Source of the DNA: Chitinophagaceae bacterium
Lineage (GTDB): Bacteria; Bacteroidota; Bacteroidia; Chitinophagales; Chitinophagaceae
Assembly (NCBI GenBank): GCA_019747455.1
Contig: JAIEQT010000577.1
Span: 1-6,519 of the forward strand
DNA length: 6,519 nucleotides
Reading direction: 5' to 3'
Made by a program: the position numbers and the translations under genes. Below, in pieces: positions 1-6,169 of this stretch (positions are counted from its first letter, which is position 1; each line of letters opens with the position of its first letter). Under the pieces are notes generated by a model. The model did no database searches, was not told where the DNA came from, and saw nothing but the letters and a program-made list of their open reading frames with translations.

Positions 1-191
1 ATAACATCAATACGTAAATCACCCAACTCACCCTTGGCCTCGCCAATATACGATAAAGTTTTAAGCTTTTGGGTAGCATCGGTTGCATTACTCACTAGCT
101 CGCGAAGAAAAATCTCGTGATCACTGTAGAGGAATTTCTTGATAATCGGGAAAATATTCTCCGTTTGAACTCTTATTTGTCCTTTTTGCAT
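1..191 (-). CDS. htpG: Molecular chaperone HtpG (Hsp90 family), N-terminal fragment
   Basis: This is the first 63 codons of the bacterial Hsp90 chaperone, an ATP-driven cytoplasmic homodimer that helps fold and stabilise client proteins. The frame runs off the left edge of the window. The protein begins [20 protein letters not shown], the helix and strand that open the GHKL ATPase domain. It continues with [20 protein letters not shown], the Hsp90 signature in which the Glu and Asn of the REL-SNA-DA segment take part in ATP hydrolysis and Mg-ATP binding. The start is the ATG at 191-189, which matches the usual N-terminus of Bacteroidota HtpG and has a purine-rich site upstream. The gene is separated by 111 bases from the stop of the preceding minus-strand gene and has its own candidate promoter, so it is probably transcribed independently. 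The assignment is firm; only the missing C-terminal part cannot be judged. Confidence 0.97.
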   Translation of the reverse strand, partial: MQKGQIRVQTENIFPIIKKFLYSDHEIFLRELVSNATDATQKLKTLSYIGEAKGELGDLRIDV

Positions 192-203
192 ACAATCAGT
201 TTT

Positions 204-210
204 CCTCCTC
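204..210 (-). promoter_or_regulatory. Shine-Dalgarno-like site of htpG
   Basis: Read on the minus strand this is GAGGAGG, a strong match to the anti-Shine-Dalgarno complement, 12 bases before the htpG ATG. The spacing is longer than the usual 5-9 bases. It stands out because the other genes of the window (rpsF, the EEP enzyme, the receptor) have no such site, as expected for Bacteroidota, which rely little on Shine-Dalgarno pairing. It may raise htpG translation or may be a chance purine run. Confidence 0.35.
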
Positions 211-230
211 TACACAAAGAAAGTACCATT

Positions 231-259
231 TAAAGTAGATGTGACAGGTTGACTGCAAA
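231..259 (-). promoter_or_regulatory. Candidate htpG promoter
   Basis: On the minus strand a TTTG (complement of 256-259) is followed after 18 bases by TACTTTA (complement of 231-237). This resembles the Bacteroidota sigma-ABfr promoter, TTTG at -33 and TAnnTTTG at -7, but lacks the final G of the -7 element. Transcription would start near 224-227, giving a leader of about 35 bases that includes the GAGGAGG site. No CIRCE-like inverted repeat typical of HrcA control was seen. Confidence 0.35.
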
Positions 260-302
260 GAAGCAATAATGCAGCCGATTTCCTTAAAAAATGACAGAAA
301 AA

Positions 303-1052
303 TTACTGTAAAGGGGGGATATAGAAATTAACGGCATGATATCCGGCGCCCCCAAAATGAACCTCCTGTGGTGCCGAAAATTCACTAATCGTACGCCAGT
401 TTTTATCGATATTACCGTAACCCTGCTGTTGAAGCATTTGGATGATCTGTGCTTTTAAACCCTCCATTTCTGTTGTTACAGCCCCGAAACGAATGAATCT
501 GATATCTGTATTTTTAGCAGGATACTGTCGCATAAATTCATCCAGTTCCATTTTAGTAAATGTGCGAATTGACGAATAAGGATTTTTTGACACACCGGGT
601 AGGGGAGTTGTTTTTTCGTCTGTATTTTCTTTATAGCTAGCTACTCGTTGCTTTTGCCTTGGTGCTTTTTTATTTGCTACGCTTGGTTCAACCTCTGCCT
701 CTTGAACGTTATCATTATTATCTGCTATGGAAGTGGCAATCAACTTTTTGATATTGTTCTTTTTGCTCATTTTCCTAAAAGCAGCACTATCTATTTTTGG
801 CAGAACAGTTACAACCGGTTGTGGTTTTATTTCAATAGGTGTATATGCAGGAGTGCTGCTGGTTTCTGCCTGTAGTTGCTTTTGCTGAGAATAGCCCACT
901 TCTTTTTTCCCATTCAACCATAATGATATCGGTTCAAGAAAGTTGAAGAAGGAACCTAATATGGCAATAGCAATCAATAGCGCAAGAATGGCTCCAAAAG
1001 CCCATTTCATACCATTTATAAAACTATTATTTTCTGATAATCCCGATGCCAT
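303..1052 (-). CDS. Single-pass membrane protein of unknown function, TonB-like architecture
   Basis: I do not recognise this 249-residue protein. Residues 1-16 are a short polar N-terminus. Residues 17-39 form a clear hydrophobic membrane segment (AILALLIAIAIL core). Residues 50-160 are a low-complexity, Lys/Gln/Pro/Asn-rich stretch likely to be disordered, containing TPIEIKPQP and a basic KKAPRQKQR patch. Residues 163-249 look like a compact alpha/beta domain, with strand RFIRFGAV, helix EGLKAQIIQMLQQQGYG and terminal strand HAVNFYIPP. There is no signal-peptidase site, so the protein should stay anchored in the inner membrane. Topology is ambiguous from flanking charges (K16 before, K49-K50 after). 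The ATG at 1052-1050 gives a sensible N-terminus and has no Shine-Dalgarno site. The gene lies 60 bases after the DUF5689 lipoprotein gene on the same strand, with no obvious terminator between, so co-transcription is likely. The layout recalls TonB or a periplasm-spanning linker protein, but typical TonB C-terminal motifs are not visible, and that comparison is inference only. Confidence 0.85.
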   Translation of the reverse strand: MASGLSENNSFINGMKWAFGAILALLIAIAILGSFFNFLEPISLWLNGKKEVGYSQQKQLQAETSSTPAYTPIEIKPQPVVTVLPKIDSAAFRKMSKKNNIKKLIATSIADNNDNVQEAEVEPSVANKKAPRQKQRVASYKENTDEKTTPLPGVSKNPYSSIRTFTKMELDEFMRQYPAKNTDIRFIRFGAVTTEMEGLKAQIIQMLQQQGYGNIDKNWRTISEFSAPQEVHFGGAGYHAVNFYIPPLQ

Positions 1053-1112
1053 ATAGTGAATTTGTATGGCAAATTAATAAATACCTAGGCTTTTTGTTTG
1101 TAGTAAATGTTC
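1053..1112 (-). other. Short intergenic gap within the probable operon
   Basis: These 60 bases separate the lipoprotein stop from the membrane-protein start. They are AT-rich and hold no convincing hairpin or terminator. On the minus strand TTAATTTG is one base away from the TAnnTTTG -7 consensus about 20 bases before the ATG, but no matching TTG lies at the -33 distance, so an internal promoter is only a weak possibility. Confidence 0.4.
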
Positions 1113-2435
1113 TTAATTCCCTACGATTTTTATCTCATCGAGTTGAAAACGAGTCGTTTTTTTAAGTAACAGATCGGCGATATCGGCCCCTTCATACTTA
1201 AAAGCGATATATACTTTGCCACTGTATCCTTGTAAAGAAATGGGTCCGGAGGGCGTCCACTTGGTAGCCAGTCCATTCACCGATCCCTTTGCTATCGTGG
1301 CTTTGAGGGGTGTCCACTTTGCCTTCGACGGACTATTACCACCATCATAATTGCTAGATATATAGGCTTGGAGGTTAGCCCCATTATCAAATGCATCTTT
1401 TGTTATAAAACTTAGCTGTTCATTTGTACTATTATTCAAATTGATGGGGGGCAATATCAACCAAGAATTCACTACTGGTTGGTACGTAGCAAATGCAGTT
1501 ATTTCTGCATATCTGTTTGGTGCATTCCATTTGCCTTCAAATATAGCGGAGCCATTTTCGGCAATATTTTTCCAACCGCTGATTTGTAACCCTGTATTCA
1601 CCGGAATGGTTTCAAAGTCTTCATAAAAAATCAATCGCACACCCGAACATCTTAGTCCTTTCATTTGCACATCACCGGTGTCTCTTATTTGGATTTGTTT
1701 CTGCGTATCGAAAACAGTGTAAATGCCTTTAATACTTCCATTTCCCCTGGGCGTTTTTATAGCGGCAAAATCGGCGAAGCCACTGGTTCGTAAATACACC
1801 GTTCCAATACCACATAACCGAATGGTATGACTAACTGTTGCTTTATTTATGGCATCCGCAAAGGGTTTAGCCGTATCTGCTGCGGCCAGCTCTACGGAGT
1901 CTATTTGGATAAGCCTGCTTTGCAAAGAATCTTTTAATTGATCAAAATTTACATGTATAGGTGTTGGGGCAGGTTCTATACTCCCCTTGAGAATATATCG
2001 GGAAAATAATGGAACCGGTATGGGCAGTAAATCTGTATACTGGGGATTCGAAGTATCTATACCGGCACCAAGTTGTAACATACCACCATACTCGCTTAAC
2101 CACAAACCATTCAACCGAATAAAAACACGTTGATTCAACGGGTAATCGTTGGCAATACTAAACCCATCTAGTTTTATAGTTATGCCCCCGGTACTATCTT
2201 GTATAACAATAGATTTATAAAAATTATTGCTAGCATCATTGGCAATCACAATGCCGGTAATGATATCATCGCCTGCCCATTTACCGAATGCACCGGGGAT
2301 ATGTGCATTACGCATCTCTTTGATACTGATAGTGGCTTTAGCATCTGTTCCATTAAAAGGAGGTGGTGGCTCAAAATTTTTAGAACAACCACCGAGTATT
2401 AAAACCAAAAAAATCCAATAGTTTTTCATGATCAT
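1113..2435 (-). CDS. DUF5689 surface lipoprotein with choice-of-anchor-J-like domain
   Basis: This is a 440-residue predicted lipoprotein. The signal peptide ends in a lipobox, L14-G15-G16-C17, so Cys17 would be lipidated; the mature N-terminus CSKNFEPPPP is a flexible tether. Residues about 33-255 match my recollection of DUF5689, a Bacteroidota OB-fold-like domain: ISIKEMRNAH, then GIVIANDASNNFYKSIVIQD, STGGITIKLDG, and LNGLWLSEYGGMLQLG. A second OB-like half follows at about 168-255. Residues about 268-440 resemble a choice-of-anchor-J/cleaved-adhesin jelly-roll domain: FYEDFE near the start, SGWKN, NSWLILPPINL and a terminal LDEIKIVG. The ATG at 2435-2433 overlaps the receptor's TGA in an ATGA junction, indicating translational coupling; the second ATG two codons later (2429-2427) is an alternative start giving the same signal peptide. 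The likely role is substrate binding at the cell surface with the receptor encoded just upstream. The ligand cannot be read from the sequence, though OB folds often bind nucleic acid or sugars. Confidence 0.92.
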   Translation of the reverse strand: MIMKNYWIFLVLILGGCSKNFEPPPPFNGTDAKATISIKEMRNAHIPGAFGKWAGDDIITGIVIANDASNNFYKSIVIQDSTGGITIKLDGFSIANDYPLNQRVFIRLNGLWLSEYGGMLQLGAGIDTSNPQYTDLLPIPVPLFSRYILKGSIEPAPTPIHVNFDQLKDSLQSRLIQIDSVELAAADTAKPFADAINKATVSHTIRLCGIGTVYLRTSGFADFAAIKTPRGNGSIKGIYTVFDTQKQIQIRDTGDVQMKGLRCSGVRLIFYEDFETIPVNTGLQISGWKNIAENGSAIFEGKWNAPNRYAEITAFATYQPVVNSWLILPPINLNNSTNEQLSFITKDAFDNGANLQAYISSNYDGGNSPSKAKWTPLKATIAKGSVNGLATKWTPSGPISLQGYSGKVYIAFKYEGADIADLLLKKTTRFQLDEIKIVGN

Positions 2436-4900
2436 AAATTAAATCGGGTGGTAAGTGAATAATTGATACCGGGTGCCATAAAATATTTTGTTGGAAATTT
2501 ATTGTCACCAACATGATTAACTCCTAATCGCATTTGCTCATAGCCGCCGTTATAAAATAAATTATTAAAACAATTATTGACACTTAAAAACAGTAATACA
2601 GGGGCTTGTTTCTTTTTCTTAATCAGATACAAACTAGTACCGATAAACAGATCTGTATATACAATATCGGGCAGTTTCTCCTGCGGAAAAATCCAATTAG
2701 TTTTTGTTTGTGCTTGAAGCTGACCTGCTGCATATGTTCTTCTAAGCGGATTAAAATCGAGCCAATAATCTCCCAAATAATTCACTGCTAAATTTGCCCA
2801 CCACTTCCCCGGCTTATAAGTAAGACCCATCGAAAAAGCCCGCTGCGGGGTTCCCGGTACTTTAAAGTTTTTTATAAATACAGTACCCTTATCCCCCGCT
2901 GCTGTTTCATTATCAATATAAGTTGCATATTGCTGCGTGGTTTTAAATCTATAATTTCCTACTAATGCTACTAGTTCTATTGTGAGAGATGGATTAATCG
3001 TATGTATGAGAGAAGCCTCTATACCCATATGCATTTGATGAAGATTGCTCAACGCATAACTCACTAAGCTTTGGTATTCGTCGTGATAAAAAGAGAGTAA
3101 ATCAATACCGTCATACTTGTGAAACATATAGGCATTCATACGCAATCTGAGCTTTGAGCTATTATGAATCCATCCTGCCTCCAGCTGAAAAATTTTTTCA
3201 TTATTAAGCGCCGGATGCAATAGTGAATTTACCCTCGGAGAAACGAAAGCATGTTGTACTAATGGAGCCCTACTCAAAAAAAGCAAATTCCATAAAAAGT
3301 ATTGCTTACCACTTCGCTTATATGTAAAACCGAACTTGATTCCCCCATTCAAAAACGAAATAGGTGGTGATGTTCCAAAAGAATTTCCGGGAAATAATCC
3401 GTTACGCATATTACCAATGCGCCGGTATTCGGTAAAATTCACCGTACCACCTACATGAATATCCAGTTTTTGTTTTCTGGTTATCCAACTAGCCGTTCCA
3501 ACTATCTCTTGTAAGTAGAGTTGATAATCATATCCAAAAATATCACCCGTATAAAGTATCCGATCCGGATCATTCAAATCGTTTTGTATAGCCTTATTAT
3601 CGGGTATATTATTGGTTGCAAACTGATTCCAATTCACATAATAATCGGCCCCTAATAGATCATGCACCCTTTTATTGAGTTGAACAAATTCTCTTGACAT
3701 ATCAATACCTATCTTCCAGCTATCTGTAGCCGTTATTTGCTGTTGTAATTGCGTACTGATAAAGCATTGTTTTGTATATCGGTTTCTCGATTCAAGAATA
3801 TACTTTGCTCTATTACCAGTAACACCTCGCAAAGTGAATGGATTATGACTATTCATTTGGTACATTCTTTCCCAATCAATTTGAAGTATTTGCGGGTTGG
3901 AAACAATGAGTTGTTGTACTTGCTGCTGAAGTAGCGAATCGGTTTGATAAGATGGCAAATAGCGATAATAATCTGCTCGCGGATCTGCTGCCCGATACCA
4001 ATCGAAGCCGGTTGTATATTGTAGCCCTTGCGAATACATGATAGCCGATTGAATATGGATATCTTCTGTTGGAGAAAATTGAGCCGACAAGATAACCTTA
4101 GGCTGATGTACAAAATAAATACCCACATTTCTTTTCATGCCTTGTTGCCAGCCCCAGTAAGGATTTGTTTTTCTTCCGCCTAATAAACGATATTCCTGCG
4201 TAATAGCAGGCGTAGTATTTCTATGTACTACTGAGCCAACCATTGTTATATTCATATCGATCGCTTTCCATTTTTTTTGAAGCGATAAGAGATAACTAAT
4301 ACTATTAAAAAAACCGGCATCTAGTATTTGCTCGCCCCCTTTTCGTCCGGAAATATGAACGGCACTAGCCCATTGTTTTTTATTGAACCCTTTTGCCAAA
4401 ACAAAAGAGAATCGATTGCCATACGCTCTGTTACCGGTAACTAAAGAGATTGATCTTTGTGGACGGATAGATGTGGCTTCTGTATGTACATGATTATTGA
4501 TACCAATATTCTCAAACCCTTCCTCTCCTACCCCAGCTACTATATGTTGATTTGATGTAGATTCATTCAACCCTCCCCAATCGTTCCAAGGAATTTGTTG
4601 ATCAAATAATCGATTCATTTTAATACCATTCATACGAAAGGAGAAAGAGCGAGTATCTAACCCTCGATAACGATACCTGCCGGCTCCGAATCTAAAACCG
4701 ATAGCACTGTGTAATAACTCTTTCGAAGCGTGTAATGGAGAGGGCACAAAACCCGAAGCCGCTTGAAATTCGCCATCGTCTGCGAATACAATATGTATAT
4801 CATCAGGTTCAGCTACCATTGATTTTAATAGCGAATCCTTTTTTTGGGCATCCGTCATTAGAAGAAGCAAACACCCTACTGTAGATAAAAGAATATGCAT
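2432..4900 (-). CDS. TonB-dependent outer-membrane receptor, without N-terminal carboxypeptidase-like domain
   Basis: This is an 822-residue TonB-dependent transporter, expected to take up a ligand across the outer membrane using energy from TonB-ExbBD. A signal peptide spans about residues 1-18, with likely cleavage at TDA-Q. A short region containing EPDDIHIVFADDGE (31-44) sits where related receptors have their TonB-box-like DDIP segment. The plug covers about 45-145, with RYRYRG (75-80), RMNGIKMN (89-96) and WNDWGGLNE (105-113) corresponding to the RFRIRG, NGVPMN and WGGLND segments of the family. The beta-barrel fills the rest, with family-type DWYRAADPRADYYRYLPSYQ (300-319), and ends in a strand TTRFNL. 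Relatives I recall usually begin with a CarboxypepD_reg-like beta-sandwich before the plug; it is absent here. An in-frame TAG at 4906-4904 excludes an upstream start. The n-region (Met-His) lacks Lys or Arg, which is unusual for a signal peptide. It is the first gene of the probable three-gene operon and is divergent from the EEP enzyme gene. Confidence 0.94.
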   Translation of the reverse strand: MHILLSTVGCLLLLMTDAQKKDSLLKSMVAEPDDIHIVFADDGEFQAASGFVPSPLHASKELLHSAIGFRFGAGRYRYRGLDTRSFSFRMNGIKMNRLFDQQIPWNDWGGLNESTSNQHIVAGVGEEGFENIGINNHVHTEATSIRPQRSISLVTGNRAYGNRFSFVLAKGFNKKQWASAVHISGRKGGEQILDAGFFNSISYLLSLQKKWKAIDMNITMVGSVVHRNTTPAITQEYRLLGGRKTNPYWGWQQGMKRNVGIYFVHQPKVILSAQFSPTEDIHIQSAIMYSQGLQYTTGFDWYRAADPRADYYRYLPSYQTDSLLQQQVQQLIVSNPQILQIDWERMYQMNSHNPFTLRGVTGNRAKYILESRNRYTKQCFISTQLQQQITATDSWKIGIDMSREFVQLNKRVHDLLGADYYVNWNQFATNNIPDNKAIQNDLNDPDRILYTGDIFGYDYQLYLQEIVGTASWITRKQKLDIHVGGTVNFTEYRRIGNMRNGLFPGNSFGTSPPISFLNGGIKFGFTYKRSGKQYFLWNLLFLSRAPLVQHAFVSPRVNSLLHPALNNEKIFQLEAGWIHNSSKLRLRMNAYMFHKYDGIDLLSFYHDEYQSLVSYALSNLHQMHMGIEASLIHTINPSLTIELVALVGNYRFKTTQQYATYIDNETAAGDKGTVFIKNFKVPGTPQRAFSMGLTYKPGKWWANLAVNYLGDYWLDFNPLRRTYAAGQLQAQTKTNWIFPQEKLPDIVYTDLFIGTSLYLIKKKKQAPVLLFLSVNNCFNNLFYNGGYEQMRLGVNHVGDNKFPTKYFMAPGINYSLTTRFNL

Positions 4901-4916
4901 CTGCTATGCATTGCAG
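4901..4916. promoter_or_regulatory. Start-adjacent imperfect palindrome, possible operator or mRNA hairpin
   Basis: CTGCTATGCATTGCAG is a 16-base palindrome with one symmetrical mismatch pair (positions 5 and 12). It abuts the receptor ATG and lies downstream of the predicted -7 element, inside the predicted 5' untranslated region. ATGCAT also recurs across the start codon, giving TATGCAT at 4894-4900 and 4905-4911, 11 bases (about one helical turn) apart. It could bind a dimeric regulator or form a small hairpin before the start codon. Chance occurrence is quite possible. Confidence 0.3.
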
Positions 4917-4930
4917 CGTTACAAACAGCA

Positions 4931-4938
4931 CAAATGTA
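4931..4938 (-). promoter_or_regulatory. -7 element of the receptor operon promoter
   Basis: Read on the minus strand this is TACATTTG, a perfect match to the Bacteroidota -7 consensus TAnnTTTG. Transcription would start roughly at 4924-4927, giving a leader of about 25 bases before the ATG at 4900. The nearest upstream TTTG is only 15 bases away, shorter than the usual spacing of about 17-23, so the -33 element is poor or absent and the promoter may be weak or activator-dependent. Confidence 0.45.
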
Positions 4939-5057
4939 TTCCCTGGCTTATCCCAAAAAACAGGTTGCGGATAATTCATGTAAAATACCGTGAAATTACT
5001 TATAGCATTTCGGTTTATACTTAAACGCCATCTGTTACATCAATTTAATTTCACATC
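4939..5057. other. Remainder of the divergent intergenic region, EEP-gene side
   Basis: These bases lie between the receptor's -7 element and the EEP start codon and should hold the plus-strand promoter, but no TAnnTTTG with a properly spaced TTG is visible. The clearest structure is a perfect inverted repeat, GTTTA at 5013-5017 and TAAAC at 5022-5026 with a 4-base spacer, about 32 bases before the ATG. ACATCA occurs twice (5037-5042 and 5053-5058), 16 bases apart. Either could be a regulator site; both are short enough to arise by chance in AT-rich DNA. Confidence 0.35.
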
Positions 5058-6068
5058 ATGAAAATATTACTACTGGCAACACTGATAGTTTTACCGGTTG
5101 TTTTAAACAGTCAAACCGTTATTGCTTTTTATAATCTTGAAAATTTTTATGATACCGTTGATAATCCAATTACGATCGATGAAGAGTTTACACCCGGTGG
5201 TTCTAAAAAATATGGTAAAGCCATTTATACCGATAAAATTTTTCATTTGGCAACCGTACTCAGCAGTATTGGATTGCGCTACGATGCAAATGGACCTGCA
5301 CTGATCGGTGTAGCAGAAATTGAAAATGATACCGTATTACAAGACCTCAGCCATCATTTTTTATTAAGAGAAAGAAAGTATCAGTTTATACATTTTGATT
5401 CTCGCGATGCCAGGAGTGTAGACGTTGCTTTATTCTACAAACCGCATACATTCACACCCCTTTTTAGCGCTAAGTTAGCCGTAGCATTACCCGGTGGTGC
5501 TAAAGAAGCCGCTTTTACCCGAGATATTTTATATGTAAAAGGATTATTGGCAAAAGATAGTTTGCATGTTTTTGTAAACCATTGGCCAAGCCGGCGAGGT
5601 GGAGAAGAAAGGAGTGCCCCTGCCAGGGAAGCAGCCGCAGCGGTTTGCCGAAAAGCCATTGATAGTATTCAATTGCTTTCACCGGATGCCAGTATCATCG
5701 TAATGGGTGATTTGAATGATAACCCCTCTGATAAAAGTATTAAGAAGATATTGAGAAGCACAGGTATAAGGGATAAGGTTGAAAGCGATATGCTCTTTAA
5801 TCCCTGGGTAGATTTTTTAAAAATGGGCATAGGTACTTTAGCACATAATGATACCTGGGGCTTATTTGATCAGATACTAGTATCTCAGTCTATGATTGAT
5901 ACATTAACGCAGGGCTGGAAATTCGACCGGGCATTTATTTTTTACAGACCTTATTTAACGGAAACCACCGGGAAATACTGGGGCTATCCTAAGCGTACCT
6001 GGGAAGGAAATACCTATAACGGGGGTTTTAGCGACCATTTTCCCACTTATATTGTGCTAAATAAATAA
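5058..6068 (+). CDS. Secreted endonuclease/exonuclease/phosphatase (EEP) superfamily enzyme
   Basis: This 336-residue protein is a metal-dependent phosphoesterase of the DNase I-like EEP fold. Residues 1-18 form a signal peptide (MKILLLATLIVLPVVLNS, probable cleavage before Q19), so it is exported to the periplasm or beyond. The catalytic set is complete: N26 in FYNLENFYD, E87 in GVAEIEND (metal), D122 in ARSVDVALFY, H175 in VNHWPSRRGG, D218 and N220 in MGDLNDNPSD, F270-D271-Q272 in the conserved late strand, and D326-H327 in the terminal FSDHFP motif. The length matches the exported Bacteroidota EEP proteins often annotated as endonucleases. The ATG gives an ideal signal peptide and there is no Shine-Dalgarno site. 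The gene is divergent from a TonB receptor/DUF5689 operon, which suggests a role in degrading an extracellular phosphodiester such as DNA. The EEP family also contains phosphatases, sphingomyelinases and RNases, so the substrate is inferred and not shown. No terminator precedes the rpsF promoter. Confidence 0.94.
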   Translation: MKILLLATLIVLPVVLNSQTVIAFYNLENFYDTVDNPITIDEEFTPGGSKKYGKAIYTDKIFHLATVLSSIGLRYDANGPALIGVAEIENDTVLQDLSHHFLLRERKYQFIHFDSRDARSVDVALFYKPHTFTPLFSAKLAVALPGGAKEAAFTRDILYVKGLLAKDSLHVFVNHWPSRRGGEERSAPAREAAAAVCRKAIDSIQLLSPDASIIVMGDLNDNPSDKSIKKILRSTGIRDKVESDMLFNPWVDFLKMGIGTLAHNDTWGLFDQILVSQSMIDTLTQGWKFDRAFIFYRPYLTETTGKYWGYPKRTWEGNTYNGGFSDHFPTYIVLNK

Positions 6069-6083
6069 AAATCCCTACTTTTG
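6052..6083 (+). promoter_or_regulatory. rpsF promoter
   Basis: A perfect Bacteroidota -7 element, TACTTTTG at 6076-6083, is preceded after 21 bases by TTG at 6052-6054, within the usual spacing. The extended TACTTTTGCACCC form is, as I recall, common in this phylum. Transcription would start near 6088-6091. The -33 part lies inside the last codons of the EEP gene, and the -7 element follows its stop by only 7 bases. Confidence 0.7.
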
Positions 6084-6090
6084 CACCCCC

Positions 6091-6169
6091 AAATCTGTCT
6101 TGGCAGATTTCTCCTGCCCTGCGGGAGACCCATTGGGAAAAAACCATTATAAACCTAAACATTCAAGTA
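6091..6169 (+). promoter_or_regulatory. Structured rpsF 5' leader with two tandem hairpins
   Basis: The predicted transcript begins at or just before a perfect 7-bp hairpin, AAATCTG (6091-6097) with CAGATTT (6104-6110) and a 6-base loop. A second hairpin follows at once: TCTCCTGC (6110-6117) with GCGGGAGA (6121-6128), eight pairs including one T-G wobble and a 3-base loop; the stems share base 6110. A competing pairing exists between GGCAG (6102-6106) and CTGCC (6114-6118). A weak CCC-ATT-GGG follows at 6129-6137. There is no T-run after hairpin two, so an intrinsic terminator is unlikely. Ribosomal protein S6 operons in many bacteria are autoregulated by an S6:S18-binding leader element, and this leader is in the right place for one. 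I cannot confirm the conserved binding-loop motif, so it may instead be a different element or a dispersed repeat. Confidence 0.45.

Noticed and set aside
272..314. Possible terminator after the membrane-protein gene (ACAG/CTGT arms with T-rich sequence on the minus strand)
   Set aside because: The stem is only 4 bp with an 8-base AT-rich loop, too weak to call as an intrinsic terminator.
648..875. Open frame of 75 codons on the plus strand
   Set aside because: It lies wholly inside the membrane-protein gene on the other strand, and its Phe/Cys/Ile-rich composition is typical of an antisense shadow of an AT-rich coding region.
1441..1626. Open frame of 61 codons on the plus strand, and similar short ones at 2199-2421, 2606-2791, 3749-3934 and 5122-5304
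   Set aside because: All sit inside well-supported genes in other frames, have no recognisable product and no start-site support.
3853..4128. Open frame of 91 codons on the minus strand
   Set aside because: It is contained in another frame of the TonB receptor gene, whose barrel motifs continue without interruption through the region.
5033..5058. Pho-box-like sequence starting CTGTTACATC before the EEP gene
   Set aside because: It matches the enterobacterial Pho box only partly, lacks the proper second half-site, and that consensus is not established for Bacteroidota.
5435..5659. Open frame of 74 codons on the minus strand
   Set aside because: It is antisense to the EEP gene across its catalytic His motif; the plus-strand frame is clearly the coding one.
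6110..6128. Second rpsF leader hairpin as an intrinsic terminator of the EEP gene
   Set aside because: It is not followed by a T-run and lies downstream of a strong promoter, so a leader structure is the better reading.
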